From NCBI GenBank assembly GCA_020831765.1, contig JAFIFY010000160.1:1-59686 (forward strand): a stretch of 59,686 bases of DNA, given 5' to 3'. The stretch comes from Phycisphaeraceae bacterium. Lineage in GTDB: Bacteria; Planctomycetota; Phycisphaerae; Phycisphaerales; Phycisphaeraceae. Position numbers and translations under genes: made by a program. The notes under the pieces were generated by a model, which had not been told where the DNA came from, did not search any database, and was given only the letters and a program-made list of their open reading frames with translations. This document shows positions 26,653 through 36,019 of the stretch, piece after piece. The stretch's first letter is position 1, and every line of letters begins with the position of its first letter.

Positions 26653-27987
26653 CTATCCTTCGGGCATTTCGATGATGCGTATCACGACCGGGTCGCCATC
26701 GATCAGTTCCGTTCGGCTCAGTTGAGCCAGCGATTGATCCAGGTCGCCCCGGCGTGCTTCGTGTGTCGTCAGAACCAGTGGTACGAATCGGTCGGCCATG
26801 CGCTCATGCTGAATCACGCCCGAGACGCTGATGTCGGCCTTACCCAGAGCCGAGGTGATGGCCGCCAGCACGCCGGGCCGATCCATGGCGTGAAACCGGA
26901 GGTAGTATCGAGCCCGAACTTCGGCCGGATCGGCGGTCTGGACTGGCGACTGAAGGTCCGGCCAGAGCCTGAGCCGCTCGAACGCCAGCGGATACCAGCC
27001 GGCAGCCACGTTGATCAGATCACTCACCACAGCGCTGGCCGTCGGCACTCCGCCAGCGCCCCGACCGTAATACAGCGTGTGCCCCACCGCATCGCCGAAG
27101 ATGGATGCGGCATTGAATGAGCCATCCACTTGCGCCAGTTGATCCTCGCGATGCACCAGGCACGGCTCGACGCTCAGGTGCAGTTTGCCGGGCTGTTGAT
27201 CCGTCCGGCCATTGGACCACTCAGCGATTCCCAACAGCTTGATCCGATACCCCATCTCCGCCGCCAGCCGGATGTCTTCCAGGGCGATCTGCTGGATGCC
27301 GGTGCAGGCGATCTGTTTGTCGGTGATCCGCAGGCCGAACGCCAGCGAAGCCAGCAGCGCCAGCTTGTGGGCGGTGTCCACACCGGAGACATCCAGCGTC
27401 GGATCGGCCTCGGCGTAACCGGCCCGTTGCGCTTCGACAATGGCCTGGTCATACCCCTGCCCCTGATCGCCCATCCGGCTGAGCACGTAATTGCAGGTAC
27501 CGTTGAGGATGCCGTACAGGGCCAGCGTGCGATTGGCCATGAGGCCGAAGTTCACCGCCGTGATCAGCGGGATGCCGCCGCCCACGGAAGCCTCAAACCC
27601 GATGCTCGCTCCATGCTGGTGCGCCAGGGAAAAAAGCTCGGGCCCTTCGGCGGCCAGCAGAGCCTTATTGGCGGTCACCACGTGCTTGCCCATCGAAAGC
27701 GCCCGACGGACATGATCGCTCACCTCACCGCAACCGCCGGCCACCTCGGCCACGATGCCCATATCCGGGGTGGCAAAGAACGCATCCGGATCGGAAGTGA
27801 GCAGATTGCCCGGCACCGACGAGCCACGATCCCTGTTGGATGCATCACGCACCAGGATCGAGCGTATTTCCAGGGATCGGCCCAGACGCGCGGCCAGAAG
27901 CTCACTCTTGGACGCCAGCAGTTCCACCACGCCGCGTCCGACCGTGCCGCAGCCGATCAGCCCGATCCCGATGGGTTCCCTGGTCAT
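26653..27987 (-). CDS. hom: Homoserine dehydrogenase (with ACT domain)
   Basis: A 444-residue enzyme converting aspartate semialdehyde to homoserine. It has the NAD loop GLIGCGTVGRG at residues 8-18, the VTANKALLA segment near 105 (catalytic Lys), ASVGGGIPLI near 130, and the family signature LNGTCNYVLSRM near 160 with the DPTLDVSG..DTAHKL block near 195. A C-terminal ACT domain (about residues 360-435, from YYLRFHAMDRPGVLAAI) makes threonine feedback likely. ATG 27987 has GGAGA upstream; the longer in-frame form to 28167 is non-conserved. It converges with the 77-residue gene. Confidence 0.95.
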   Translation of the reverse strand: MTREPIGIGLIGCGTVGRGVVELLASKSELLAARLGRSLEIRSILVRDASNRDRGSSVPGNLLTSDPDAFFATPDMGIVAEVAGGCGEVSDHVRRALSMGKHVVTANKALLAAEGPELFSLAHQHGASIGFEASVGGGIPLITAVNFGLMANRTLALYGILNGTCNYVLSRMGDQGQGYDQAIVEAQRAGYAEADPTLDVSGVDTAHKLALLASLAFGLRITDKQIACTGIQQIALEDIRLAAEMGYRIKLLGIAEWSNGRTDQQPGKLHLSVEPCLVHREDQLAQVDGSFNAASIFGDAVGHTLYYGRGAGGVPTASAVVSDLINVAAGWYPLAFERLRLWPDLQSPVQTADPAEVRARYYLRFHAMDRPGVLAAITSALGKADISVSGVIQHERMADRFVPLVLTTHEARRGDLDQSLAQLSRTELIDGDPVVIRIIEMPEG

Positions 27988-28329
27988 GAATATCTCCAGC
28001 CTGAATCCGGCAAAGCCCGGCAGGATACCAACCCATGAGCCCGTCGAGCAATTCCCCGATCGCCTACCAAAAATGATCGACCACACGCCCGTCCATCTCC
28101 AGAGCCGAACGGTGGTTTTAAGCCCCGCGGCGGGTCCGGCTGCCCCGGTTAGCGCCGGATCATTCAACGCCCCAACAGCCCGGGAGCTAACATGATCCGG
28201 TAATCGCTTGCGGAATCAGCGCCGGCTGATCGGCCTGACGCCCGGTCCGGCTTGCTGACGGATGATGCGTCCGGGCCACACCGGATGGACTGCCCGCCGA
28301 AAACATCGTTACCCAGGAAACAAAACAAC
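27988..28329. other. 342-bp divergent region between hom and the GH5 lipoprotein gene
   Basis: No coding frame is supported here. Its main feature is the long inverted repeat at 28155-28200. Promoters for hom (minus) and the GH5 gene (plus) must lie here, but no -35/-10 pair stood out on either strand. Confidence 0.6.
28155..28200. promoter_or_regulatory. Perfect 9-bp inverted repeat CCGGATCAT...ATGATCCGG
   Basis: The arms are 28155-28163 and 28192-28200, separated by 28 bp that contain a further CCCGGG core. It lies 170 bp upstream of hom and 130 bp upstream of the GH5 gene. It could form a hairpin in either leader or be a two-site operator for a DNA-looping regulator. Confidence 0.4.
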
Positions 28330-29910
28330 ATGAAGCAACTCCGAATCGGATCAACAGTGGCGTTACTGGGCGTGATCGTCCTGGGTTGCGGGGCCGTTGC
28401 GCGATCGGCCGGCGATACGCTGAGGCCGGGCGGTGATGAGAAATCGACCGACGCCGCCGACCTGAGGATTGACCGATCCGACGTCGTTGCGCTCAACCGG
28501 CGGCTGGGCCGGGGCATCAACATGGGCAACATGTTTGAAGCGCCGGACGAGCGGGCTTGGAACAACCCGTATCAGACCGGGTATTTCAAAAAGATCGCTG
28601 AGCTCGGCTTTACGCACGTTCGCCTTCCCGTGCGCTGGGAGCCGGAAGCCCGGAGCATGGTCCAGCCACCCTACACCATCCGGCCCGAATTCCTTCGCCG
28701 GATTCAACAGGTCATCGATGAAGCGCTTGAAGAAGGGTTGATGGTGGTCCTGAACATGCATCATCACGAGGCGCTGTTCGCTGATCCCCGGGGCCAGAAG
28801 GATCGATTTCTGGGCCAATGGCGTCAGATCGCCGCGCATTTCAAGGACTATCCTGACACGCTGATCTTCGAGCTCCTGAACGAGCCCCACGGCGAGCTGA
28901 CCCCCGAACGTTGGAATGACCTTCTGGTCGCCGGCCTTCGGGTGATTCGCCAGTCGAACCCGAGACGCGCGGTGATGATCGGAACGGCCGAATGGGGCGG
29001 GCTTTCCGCACTTGCCAAGCTGAAGATTCCCGACGATCCCAACATCATCATCACCGTCCATTACTACGGCCCCTTCGCCTTCACGCATCAGGGCGCCAGT
29101 TGGGTCGGGCCCGGCAGCGAGCGTTGGCTGGGCACCCGGTGGCTGGACACCGAAGCCGAACGTCAGGCGATTCGAACCGCCTTTGCGCCCGCTGTGCAAA
29201 TGCGCGATCGACTGGGTATTCCGATTCACCTGGGCGAGTTCGGCGCTTACAGCCGCGCGGATATGGATTCGCGCGTGCGTTGGACGCGGTTTGTGGCTCG
29301 ATTGGCCGAAGAACATGGGTTCAGTTGGGCTTATTGGGAGTTCAGCGCCGGCTTTGGCATCTACGACCGGGAAGAACGCACCATGCGCCAGCCACTGGTC
29401 AATGCCCTGCTCCACGATCGGCTGCCACCGGCGACACCGGTAAAGGCGATTGCGATCTGGTCGGATGGCTTCGGCGACGGGCCTGCCGGCTGGTCGCTGA
29501 CCCGGCATCGGGAGGCGCGGGCCGATGCCACGATCGCATGCGGTGAGGTTCAGATTGAGATTCAACACGGTGGCACGGAGCGCTGGCATGTACAGTGGAG
29601 CAAGCCGGACGTCAGGCTTGAAAAGGGTAAGCGGTATCGCGTGACGTTCAGAATGGCATCCCCGGCGCCTCGGACAATTCAGGCCTACGCCGGGCGGGCA
29701 TCAGAACCATGGACAGCGTACAGCGCTCATGAGTCGTTCACCCTGGACGATAAGCTCACGGAGCACGCCTTCCTCTTCACCATGACGGCCGAGACCGACT
29801 CCCGGGCTCGGATCGTCTTCGACATCGCCGGTGCACCGGGAAGCATCCGACTCGATCAAGTCCGGCTGGAAGAACTACAGGTCAACCCCGACGACGTCCC
29901 AAGGCCGTAA
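28330..29910 (+). CDS. Secreted GH5 cellulase-like lipoprotein with C-terminal carbohydrate-binding-like domain
   Basis: 526 residues. The start at 28330 has AGGA upstream and gives a lipoprotein signal (MKQLRIG, hydrophobic core, VLGC). The GH5 barrel runs from GRGINMGNMFEAP near residue 60. It carries FTHVRLPVRWEPEA near 97, NMHHHEALF near 143, the acid/base Glu in ELLNEPHGEL near 184, TVHYYGPFAF near 240 and the nucleophile Glu in HLGEFGAYSR near 302. Residues 378-520 resemble a CBM4/9-type beta-sandwich (WHVQWSKPDVRLEKGKRYRV, then IRLDQVRLEEL). It probably cuts beta-1,4-glucans or mannans at the cell surface. Confidence 0.88.
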   Translation: MKQLRIGSTVALLGVIVLGCGAVARSAGDTLRPGGDEKSTDAADLRIDRSDVVALNRRLGRGINMGNMFEAPDERAWNNPYQTGYFKKIAELGFTHVRLPVRWEPEARSMVQPPYTIRPEFLRRIQQVIDEALEEGLMVVLNMHHHEALFADPRGQKDRFLGQWRQIAAHFKDYPDTLIFELLNEPHGELTPERWNDLLVAGLRVIRQSNPRRAVMIGTAEWGGLSALAKLKIPDDPNIIITVHYYGPFAFTHQGASWVGPGSERWLGTRWLDTEAERQAIRTAFAPAVQMRDRLGIPIHLGEFGAYSRADMDSRVRWTRFVARLAEEHGFSWAYWEFSAGFGIYDREERTMRQPLVNALLHDRLPPATPVKAIAIWSDGFGDGPAGWSLTRHREARADATIACGEVQIEIQHGGTERWHVQWSKPDVRLEKGKRYRVTFRMASPAPRTIQAYAGRASEPWTAYSAHESFTLDDKLTEHAFLFTMTAETDSRARIVFDIAGAPGSIRLDQVRLEELQVNPDDVPRP

Positions 29911-30007
29911 ACGGCGCGGCGATGTCGTGGCAGCCTATCTCCGTGCCTTCTACGAACCGCACCGTGGATGATGATCCGACGGCGCATGATCGCCAGGCAA
30001 ACGAACC

Positions 30008-31555
30008 TCACCGGCGACGACGCAACAAAGTTGCCGCGGCCAGGATCATGACGGTTAGTGAAGCCGGTTCGGGCACGGACATCGCCGCCACCGCGCCGGG
30101 GTGATTTCCGAACAGGCCGAACGCATCACGAAGCCCGACGCGGCCATCCCAGGTGAAATCGCCATCCGACCAGATCGCCCCCTGCATGCCGAGATTGGCC
30201 TGGACGATCGCAAGGTCGGCATCATCAACGCTTCCATCCTGGTTCGCATCGCCGGCGTAATTGGCCGGGTTGACCATCGTCAGCGCAAAGGCCTCGGTCC
30301 GACCGACGGGCAGAGGGAAGCCCACCGCGTGAAACTGGACAATGGCCGAGCCGACGATCTTAATGGTGCCATCCGGGTTGTTGATCACATCGGTGGCGTC
30401 GGAGAGAAATCTCCCGGTCAGATCGAAGCCGGCGTCGGAGACAATCTGGTTGAGATCCTGCATCTGCCCGGTTCGCTCATCCCAGATGAACGCGGCGGGA
30501 ACGTTGGTGGAACCGGGATTGCCATTGAAGACATAGTTGTACTGGTACAAGGCCGAGCCAACGACCACGCGTCCATACGTATCCACGCCTAGGCCCTCTC
30601 CTTCATTGTTCCCCGCCGGATTGCCCGGCAGGGTTCCGAGCAGTTGCCGCGACGTCACCACATACCGGACCGCCGCGCCACGGCTGTCGGCTCCGGAAGC
30701 GCCGGATTCCCACGCCCCGGCGGCCGTCACCTGGCCATCGTCGCTGATCGCATTGGCCCAGCTTCGCGGCCCGAGGCTCGACCAGAGCGTCTGGTCACTG
30801 GAGGGCGTGCGGCGAAAGCCGATCGTACCCGCCGGTCCCTGCTTGTAGCCCACGATGATGTCGCCGTCGGCCGAGACGCCGGTTGCCGGGAGGTCGAACA
30901 GATGCTCCGGGTAACTCCGAATCGGTGGCGTGCCGGATACTGAAAGGAGCGTCGCCTCGGTCGATCCCTCCCACTTGACGGCACGTTGCCAGTTGTTCAG
31001 GTCCCATGAATCGGGATCGTAAGTCGGATGATTGTCACTTGGATCGGGGAACGGGTTCACCAGGGTACTCGCCCCGCCGACGATCACGGAGCCATCGGCA
31101 GATACGCCATAGGCGTTGGACCAACCGCTTCCGCCCAGGCCGCTCAGCGCGGTCAATGATCCGTTGCTCCATTTGGCCGCCGTATCCCAAAGGTGAAAGC
31201 TTTCGCTTCTGGCTTGGTAGGTTCCGGTTGACCCCACAATGATCGAGCCATCAGCGGATACGCCCCGCGCAATGCCCGGGCCAAGCAGGTTCACCGTGTA
31301 GCCGCTGGAAACATCCCAATAAACCGCCTTGGACGCCGCGCCGCCGGCCCCGCTGCGGTCGGAATGGGTTCCACTGAAACCGACGATGGTCGAGCCATCC
31401 GCCGAAATCGCATACGCCTTGCTTGCCGCATCGCCGGTTAGAAATCCCAGGGGCAGAAAGGTGGGGTCGGGCGCGGCGGCATGCATCGCGGCATTCCCAC
31501 CAACTCCCAACGCGAAAAACCCTGTCACGACGGCAACCACAACACCTCGACGCAT
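30008..31555 (-). CDS. Secreted HAF-repeat protein with dockerin-like repeat and PEP-CTERM sorting signal
   Basis: 515 residues. The start at 31555 has GGAGGAG just upstream and gives a signal peptide (MRRGVVVAVVTGFFALGVGG). The body is a series of HAF-type beta units, each with A.(G/A)(V/I)SADGS.IVG, e.g. AYAISADGSTIVG and AYGVSADGSVIVG. Residues 440-490 hold a calcium-binding dockerin-like pair (GDANQDGSVDDADL and GDFTWDGRVGLRDAF). The protein ends in VPEPASL, a hydrophobic helix and a run of four Arg: a PEP-CTERM signal that exosortase would cut. No exosortase gene is in the window. The role is probably a surface or matrix protein. Confidence 0.88.
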   Translation of the reverse strand: MRRGVVVAVVTGFFALGVGGNAAMHAAAPDPTFLPLGFLTGDAASKAYAISADGSTIVGFSGTHSDRSGAGGAASKAVYWDVSSGYTVNLLGPGIARGVSADGSIIVGSTGTYQARSESFHLWDTAAKWSNGSLTALSGLGGSGWSNAYGVSADGSVIVGGASTLVNPFPDPSDNHPTYDPDSWDLNNWQRAVKWEGSTEATLLSVSGTPPIRSYPEHLFDLPATGVSADGDIIVGYKQGPAGTIGFRRTPSSDQTLWSSLGPRSWANAISDDGQVTAAGAWESGASGADSRGAAVRYVVTSRQLLGTLPGNPAGNNEGEGLGVDTYGRVVVGSALYQYNYVFNGNPGSTNVPAAFIWDERTGQMQDLNQIVSDAGFDLTGRFLSDATDVINNPDGTIKIVGSAIVQFHAVGFPLPVGRTEAFALTMVNPANYAGDANQDGSVDDADLAIVQANLGMQGAIWSDGDFTWDGRVGLRDAFGLFGNHPGAVAAMSVPEPASLTVMILAAATLLRRRR

Positions 31556-31658
31556 ACCAACTCCTCCGATGACCATCGCCCAGATACTTGCGTGCATGTG
31601 GACAGACAACACAGTCGGCGAGGAAACCGCACTTCAAATCCGCGAAATCTATTATCAG

Positions 31659-31687
31659 ATTATGCGCTCTGTTTCGTGGTGATGCAA
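31659..31687 (-). promoter_or_regulatory. Candidate promoter of the PEP-CTERM gene
   Basis: On the minus strand: TTGCAT (31687-31682), 17 bp, CATAAT (31664-31659). The -10 is five of six; the -35 is weak (three of six). It predicts a leader of about 100 nt to the start at 31555. Confidence 0.4.
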
Positions 31688-31689
31688 GC

Positions 31690-31992
31690 ATGGGACAAGG
31701 ATTCGCCATCAAAAAGGATTGGCGACTGGGTGCGCCACTGCCTGTTCGCATCGATGGTGCGGTCCGCCTCACATTCGCAGCCAAGGCCAAGGCCACGCAA
31801 TTGATTCTGGGAAACAAGCCGATCGAAGAATTGCTGGCGGGCAATCACAGTCCGCAGGATTGGCGTGTCCTTGCCGACACATTCGGCCACGTCACCTTCA
31901 GATTTGATCCCGATGAGGGGCGGTTTGTTTTCGATCCGCGACACTCGACCATCCCGCGGAATGTCGCGGATTTCGAACTGAGTCGCCCGTAG
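31690..31992 (+). CDS. Small hypothetical protein
   Basis: A possible 100-residue protein starting MGQGFAIKKDWRLGAPLPV and containing ILGNKPIEELLAG and FRFDPDEGRFVFDP, a mix of strands and helices without signal peptide. Codon choice looks like that of neighbouring genes, which supports it. Against it, there is no Shine-Dalgarno sequence and the start nearly touches the -35 of the divergent PEP-CTERM promoter. No family was recognised. Confidence 0.45.
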   Translation: MGQGFAIKKDWRLGAPLPVRIDGAVRLTFAAKAKATQLILGNKPIEELLAGNHSPQDWRVLADTFGHVTFRFDPDEGRFVFDPRHSTIPRNVADFELSRP

Positions 31993-32060
31993 GTTTGAAT
32001 CGACCGTCGTGCCACGATGCGTTCAACGGTCCAAACGAGTGCTCGAAGGCGACCTCGCCC

Positions 32061-35000
32061 TTACCCTTCTGGCCCCCACCCTCCGCCGCCGGGCGTCAAG
32101 ATGGTCAGAATCTGGCCCGGCTTGATGTCGCACTGCGCCAGGGGAGGAAGTATCTCCTCCCTGGCCTTGCCGCCGTCGGCGGACGGGGTCGTGAGAATGT
32201 TCCTTCCGGCCATGCCCGGCGAGCCCCCCTCCCTGCCATACGGTTGACACATCCGCCGCTGGGTCAAGAGTGAAAGGCTGACCGGAGCGAGGAACTCGAT
32301 CGCGCGCTCGATTCCATCGCCGCCGCGCCACCGTCCATGGCCCCCGCTGCCCCGGCGAATGGCGAAACGGATCAGTCGCACGGGATACCGGCGCTCCAGG
32401 ATTTCCACATCGGTAATGCGGGTGTTGGTCATGTGACTGTGTACCGCATCAGCCCCCGCAAAACCGTCGCCAGCGCCCGTCCCGCCTCCGATCGTCTCGT
32501 AATAGCCGAATGTCTCATCGCCGAACACCAGGTTGTTCATGGTCCCCTGGCTCGCCGCCACCGTGCCCAAAGCGCCGAAGATCACGTCCACCACGCGCTG
32601 GGAAATCTCGACATTGCCGCCAACAACCGCGGCGCAATCCCCGGGGTCCCGGCGACTGGGCGGATTGAGCAGGCCCTCGGGAACCACCAGGTCCACCGCC
32701 GCCAGCGCACCGGCGTTGAGCGGAATCTCCTCGGCGACCAGGCACCGAAGACAGTAGAGCACCGCACTGCGGACCACGGCGAGGTTGGCATTGAGGCTGT
32801 CGGGCCGGACCGGCGCGCTGCCGGTAAAGTCGATGGTCATTCGTCCATCATCGATCTTGAGCGTGGCGACGATCGGGTCGCCGTCGTCAAGCTGGTCGGT
32901 GTGCGTGTAGACCCCTTCGGCCAGTCGACGAATCGCCGCGCGCGTCTTTTCCTCCGCGGCATCGCGGATGTGGGCCATGAAGGCCTCGATCACCGGCCAG
33001 CCCTCCTGCTCGATAACGGCCAGAAGCTGGGTCGATCCGGCGTGGTTGGCGGCGACGGCCGCGCGGATATCGGCGATGTTCTCAGCCGGCGTTCGCGAAG
33101 GCATCGTGCCGGATTGAAGCGCTTCGAGCAGTTCCCGCTCACGAAAACGTCCGTCACGCACCACGAGCAGGTTCCGAAGCACAACCCCCTCCTCAGCCAG
33201 GTTCCGGGCGAAGGGAAAGGAAGAACCCGGATGCATGCCACCGATCTCGGCATGATGGGCACGCGACGCGGTGAAGAAGCGGATAGCGCGGCCGTCCGGG
33301 GCGAAGAGCGGCGTCATCACCGTCACATCGGGAAGATGCGATCCGCCAAGCCCAGGATCATTGCACACCACCACATCACCCGGTCGCAGCTTCGGCCCGC
33401 GCTCGATCAATGCCTTGACCATGGGGCCGATCGCTCCGAGGTGAACGGGAATATGCGGAGCATTGACCACCAGCTCGCCTTGTCCATCCAGAATGGCGCA
33501 GGAGAAATCCAGCCGCTGTTTCACATTGACCGAAAGGCTGGTCCGTTGAAGTGTCCTGCCCATCTGCTCGGCGATATGGGTCAATTGCCGGGTGAAAAGT
33601 TCCAGCCGAATCGGATCGCGCCGGGTTGATTCCTCGCCCGCGGCGCGGCCGGGTCCGGCCTCCAGATCGTTTAGAAGCAGATCGCCGCGCCCGGTCAACT
33701 TCGCGGTCCAGCCGGGATCGATCACGATCGTCGAGATATCCTCCGTGATGATCGCCGGACCTTCGATCGTGTCACCGGGCTCAAGGTCCGCCCGGTCGTA
33801 CACCGCCGCGCGATGCGCTGTGCCGTCAAACCAGGCGGTGCATGTATCACGAGGCGAAGGCGTTCGGTCGCGCTCGTCACTTTCCGCTCGCGAAGGCTTG
33901 GGCATCCGGCCGACGACCTCGACCCGCAACGTGGCGATCTCGATCGGCCGATCGCTGTGGGCATGGCCATAGAGTTGTTCGTGCAGTACCTTGAAACGTT
34001 CGGCCCAGTCACCGTCGTCGGGCTCATGGACAGTGATGGTCGCATCCTCACCCTCATACCGCAGGTCCAGCATGCGGATCGCAGGCTGGATCGCCCGCTC
34101 TTCCACCCCCTGCATCCGGACTTCCTCGCACAACCGCTCGGCGAACCTGGAGAACGTCGATTCCAACGTCTTGAGCTGCGCATCATCCAACCGTTTGAGC
34201 ACACTGGTCTGGGCGAACCGATGAACATCGGCCATGCCCAGTCCCAGGCTGCTGAGCACACCGGCCATCGGGTGAAGCACGATTCGTCCAATGCCCAGAA
34301 GCCGCGCGATGGCGCAGGCGTGCTGAGCGCCCGCGCCACCAAAAGCGATCAAGGCATGCTTGGCCGGATCGAAGCCCCGCGCAGCGCTGATCGTCCGGAT
34401 GGCCCCGGCCATGGTGAGATTGGCGATCTTCGTAAACCCGTTGGCCAGGGCACGGGCGTCCAGTTCCGGCTGATCCGCCGATGCGTTTTGCCGCACCTGT
34501 TCAGCCATCGCTTCGAGCGCGGCTTCGACGGCCTGCGAATCGAGCCGGAACGGAAAGCGATCGGAGTCGATCTTGCCGTTGTAGAGATTGATATCGGTGA
34601 TCGTGAGCGGTCCGCCCCGTCCATAGCAAAGCGGCCCGGGATCGGCGCCTGCGCTCCGCGGACCGACCAGCAGCTTCTGGCCATCAAACCGGCAGATGGA
34701 ACCACCGCCGGCGGCGACCGTCTCGATGGCGAACATCGGCGCGACAATGCGCACCCCGGCTTTCTCGGTCTGATATTCATGCTCAAATCGCCCATCGAAC
34801 CGCGCCACATCCGTGGAGGTGCCCCCCATGTCGAAGCCGATGGCCTTGTCAAAGCCCGCTTCTTCCGCGACCCGGGCGAACCCGACCACCCCTCCTGCTG
34901 GACCGCTGAGCAGGCTGTCCCGCCCCATGAAATGCTCGGCCGCGACCAGACCACCGGCACTGGTCATCAGTTTCAGCTCGGCTTCGGGCATGCGGGACTG

Positions 35001-35894
35001 AACCTGTTCAACGTATCGTCGCACGACCGGGGAGAGGTATGCATCGACGATGGCGGTATCGCAGCGATCGAGCATGCCGATGGTCGAGGTCAGCTCACTG
35101 GAGGCGGAAACGAACTGGAAGCCGCGTTGCCGCGCCGCCGATGCGATGCGTTGTTCGTGTTCCGGGTTCTGGTAGCTGTTGAGCAGGCAGACCGCCACCG
35201 CCTCGATACCGTGTTGAGCCAATCGATCAAGCGCGGCTCGAATCGCATCGTCATCGATGGGCTTGATCACCTTGCCACTGGAGTCGATGCGTTCATCCAA
35301 CTCGACGGTCAGCTCGTGCAGGGGTGTGGGCTTGGCGATTTTCAACTCAAAGAGTCGCGGACGCGACTGACTGCCGATCAGAGGCAGGTCGGCGAATCCT
35401 CGCGTGATCAGCAGGCCGACGCGCGCCCCCTTCCGTTCGAGAAGGGCGTTGGTGCCGCGCGTGGTGCCCAGTCGTACACGCGCCGGACCGATCGGCTCGG
35501 CCAGTCCGATGCCCAGCAGGCGTCGTATGCCAAGAACCGGAGCCGGTTCGCCACCCCTCAATTCAAGATCATCTCCCTCTCGAATGGGGAACTCCGGATC
35601 ACGCTCCAGCACGATTCGGCCATCGGATTTTGACGAGACGACCCGGATCGAATCGTCTGCCGCGCCCGAACGGCCTGGAAACGCAATGGTGTAATCAGCA
35701 AAAAAATCGTCGGGAACCTGGGCGGCCAACTCGGTCCGGATCGAACGACCTTCGGCATTGCGGGAGACATGCCCCTTGAAAACCCCCGAACTGAGCAGCT
35801 TGCACGTCGAAAGCGCCCCATCCGGAGCGCGGCCGATGCAATCGGTGAACGTGCCACCGACATCCAGCCAGAACTGCCAACCCTTACCCGACAT
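32061..35894 (-). CDS. Fused HyuA-HyuB hydantoinase / 5-oxoprolinase
   Basis: A 1277-residue fusion equivalent to the eukaryote-type ATP-dependent 5-oxoprolinase. The HyuA half (residues 1-740) opens with the actin-fold phosphate loop LDVGGTFTDCIG, has the second loop GFDMGGTSTDVARF near 358, and ends before an RDPIRLELFTR segment near 757. The HyuB half (757-1270) shows NAPHIPVHLGAIG, VVCNDPGLGGSHLPDVTV and SRAHHAEIGGMHPGS. The expected reaction is ATP-driven opening of 5-oxoproline or a hydantoin to the free amino acid. ATG 35894 is chosen to place the phosphate loop at the very N-terminus. It is 125 bp downstream of tpsB; no functional link to adhesion is evident. Confidence 0.9.
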   Translation of the reverse strand: MSGKGWQFWLDVGGTFTDCIGRAPDGALSTCKLLSSGVFKGHVSRNAEGRSIRTELAAQVPDDFFADYTIAFPGRSGAADDSIRVVSSKSDGRIVLERDPEFPIREGDDLELRGGEPAPVLGIRRLLGIGLAEPIGPARVRLGTTRGTNALLERKGARVGLLITRGFADLPLIGSQSRPRLFELKIAKPTPLHELTVELDERIDSSGKVIKPIDDDAIRAALDRLAQHGIEAVAVCLLNSYQNPEHEQRIASAARQRGFQFVSASSELTSTIGMLDRCDTAIVDAYLSPVVRRYVEQVQSRMPEAELKLMTSAGGLVAAEHFMGRDSLLSGPAGGVVGFARVAEEAGFDKAIGFDMGGTSTDVARFDGRFEHEYQTEKAGVRIVAPMFAIETVAAGGGSICRFDGQKLLVGPRSAGADPGPLCYGRGGPLTITDINLYNGKIDSDRFPFRLDSQAVEAALEAMAEQVRQNASADQPELDARALANGFTKIANLTMAGAIRTISAARGFDPAKHALIAFGGAGAQHACAIARLLGIGRIVLHPMAGVLSSLGLGMADVHRFAQTSVLKRLDDAQLKTLESTFSRFAERLCEEVRMQGVEERAIQPAIRMLDLRYEGEDATITVHEPDDGDWAERFKVLHEQLYGHAHSDRPIEIATLRVEVVGRMPKPSRAESDERDRTPSPRDTCTAWFDGTAHRAAVYDRADLEPGDTIEGPAIITEDISTIVIDPGWTAKLTGRGDLLLNDLEAGPGRAAGEESTRRDPIRLELFTRQLTHIAEQMGRTLQRTSLSVNVKQRLDFSCAILDGQGELVVNAPHIPVHLGAIGPMVKALIERGPKLRPGDVVVCNDPGLGGSHLPDVTVMTPLFAPDGRAIRFFTASRAHHAEIGGMHPGSSFPFARNLAEEGVVLRNLLVVRDGRFRERELLEALQSGTMPSRTPAENIADIRAAVAANHAGSTQLLAVIEQEGWPVIEAFMAHIRDAAEEKTRAAIRRLAEGVYTHTDQLDDGDPIVATLKIDDGRMTIDFTGSAPVRPDSLNANLAVVRSAVLYCLRCLVAEEIPLNAGALAAVDLVVPEGLLNPPSRRDPGDCAAVVGGNVEISQRVVDVIFGALGTVAASQGTMNNLVFGDETFGYYETIGGGTGAGDGFAGADAVHSHMTNTRITDVEILERRYPVRLIRFAIRRGSGGHGRWRGGDGIERAIEFLAPVSLSLLTQRRMCQPYGREGGSPGMAGRNILTTPSADGGKAREEILPPLAQCDIKPGQILTILTPGGGGWGPEG

Positions 35895-35982
35895 CCAAAT
35901 GGATTCCTCAGTCGATGGCCACATTCACTTGGAGCGATCCGCCACCGCCAATTCCCCACCGGGGATCGCCAGGACACCCCAT

Positions 35983-35997
35983 CCGGTTTCGAACCGG
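35983..35997 (-). terminator. Hairpin downstream of the tpsAB operon
   Basis: A perfect CCGGTT-TCG-AACCGG stem-loop (one more A-T pair outside) lies 23 bp after the tpsB stop, before the next gene on the same strand. No U-tract follows. It is the best candidate for the 3' end of the tpsA-tpsB transcript. Confidence 0.4.
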
Positions 35998-36019
35998 ACT
36001 CGACGGTGACTTGTCGCTT

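Noticed and set aside
33813..35633. 606-codon plus-strand reading frame opposite the HyuA-HyuB fusion
   Set aside because: Shadow frame; the minus strand has a full set of family motifs over the same bases.
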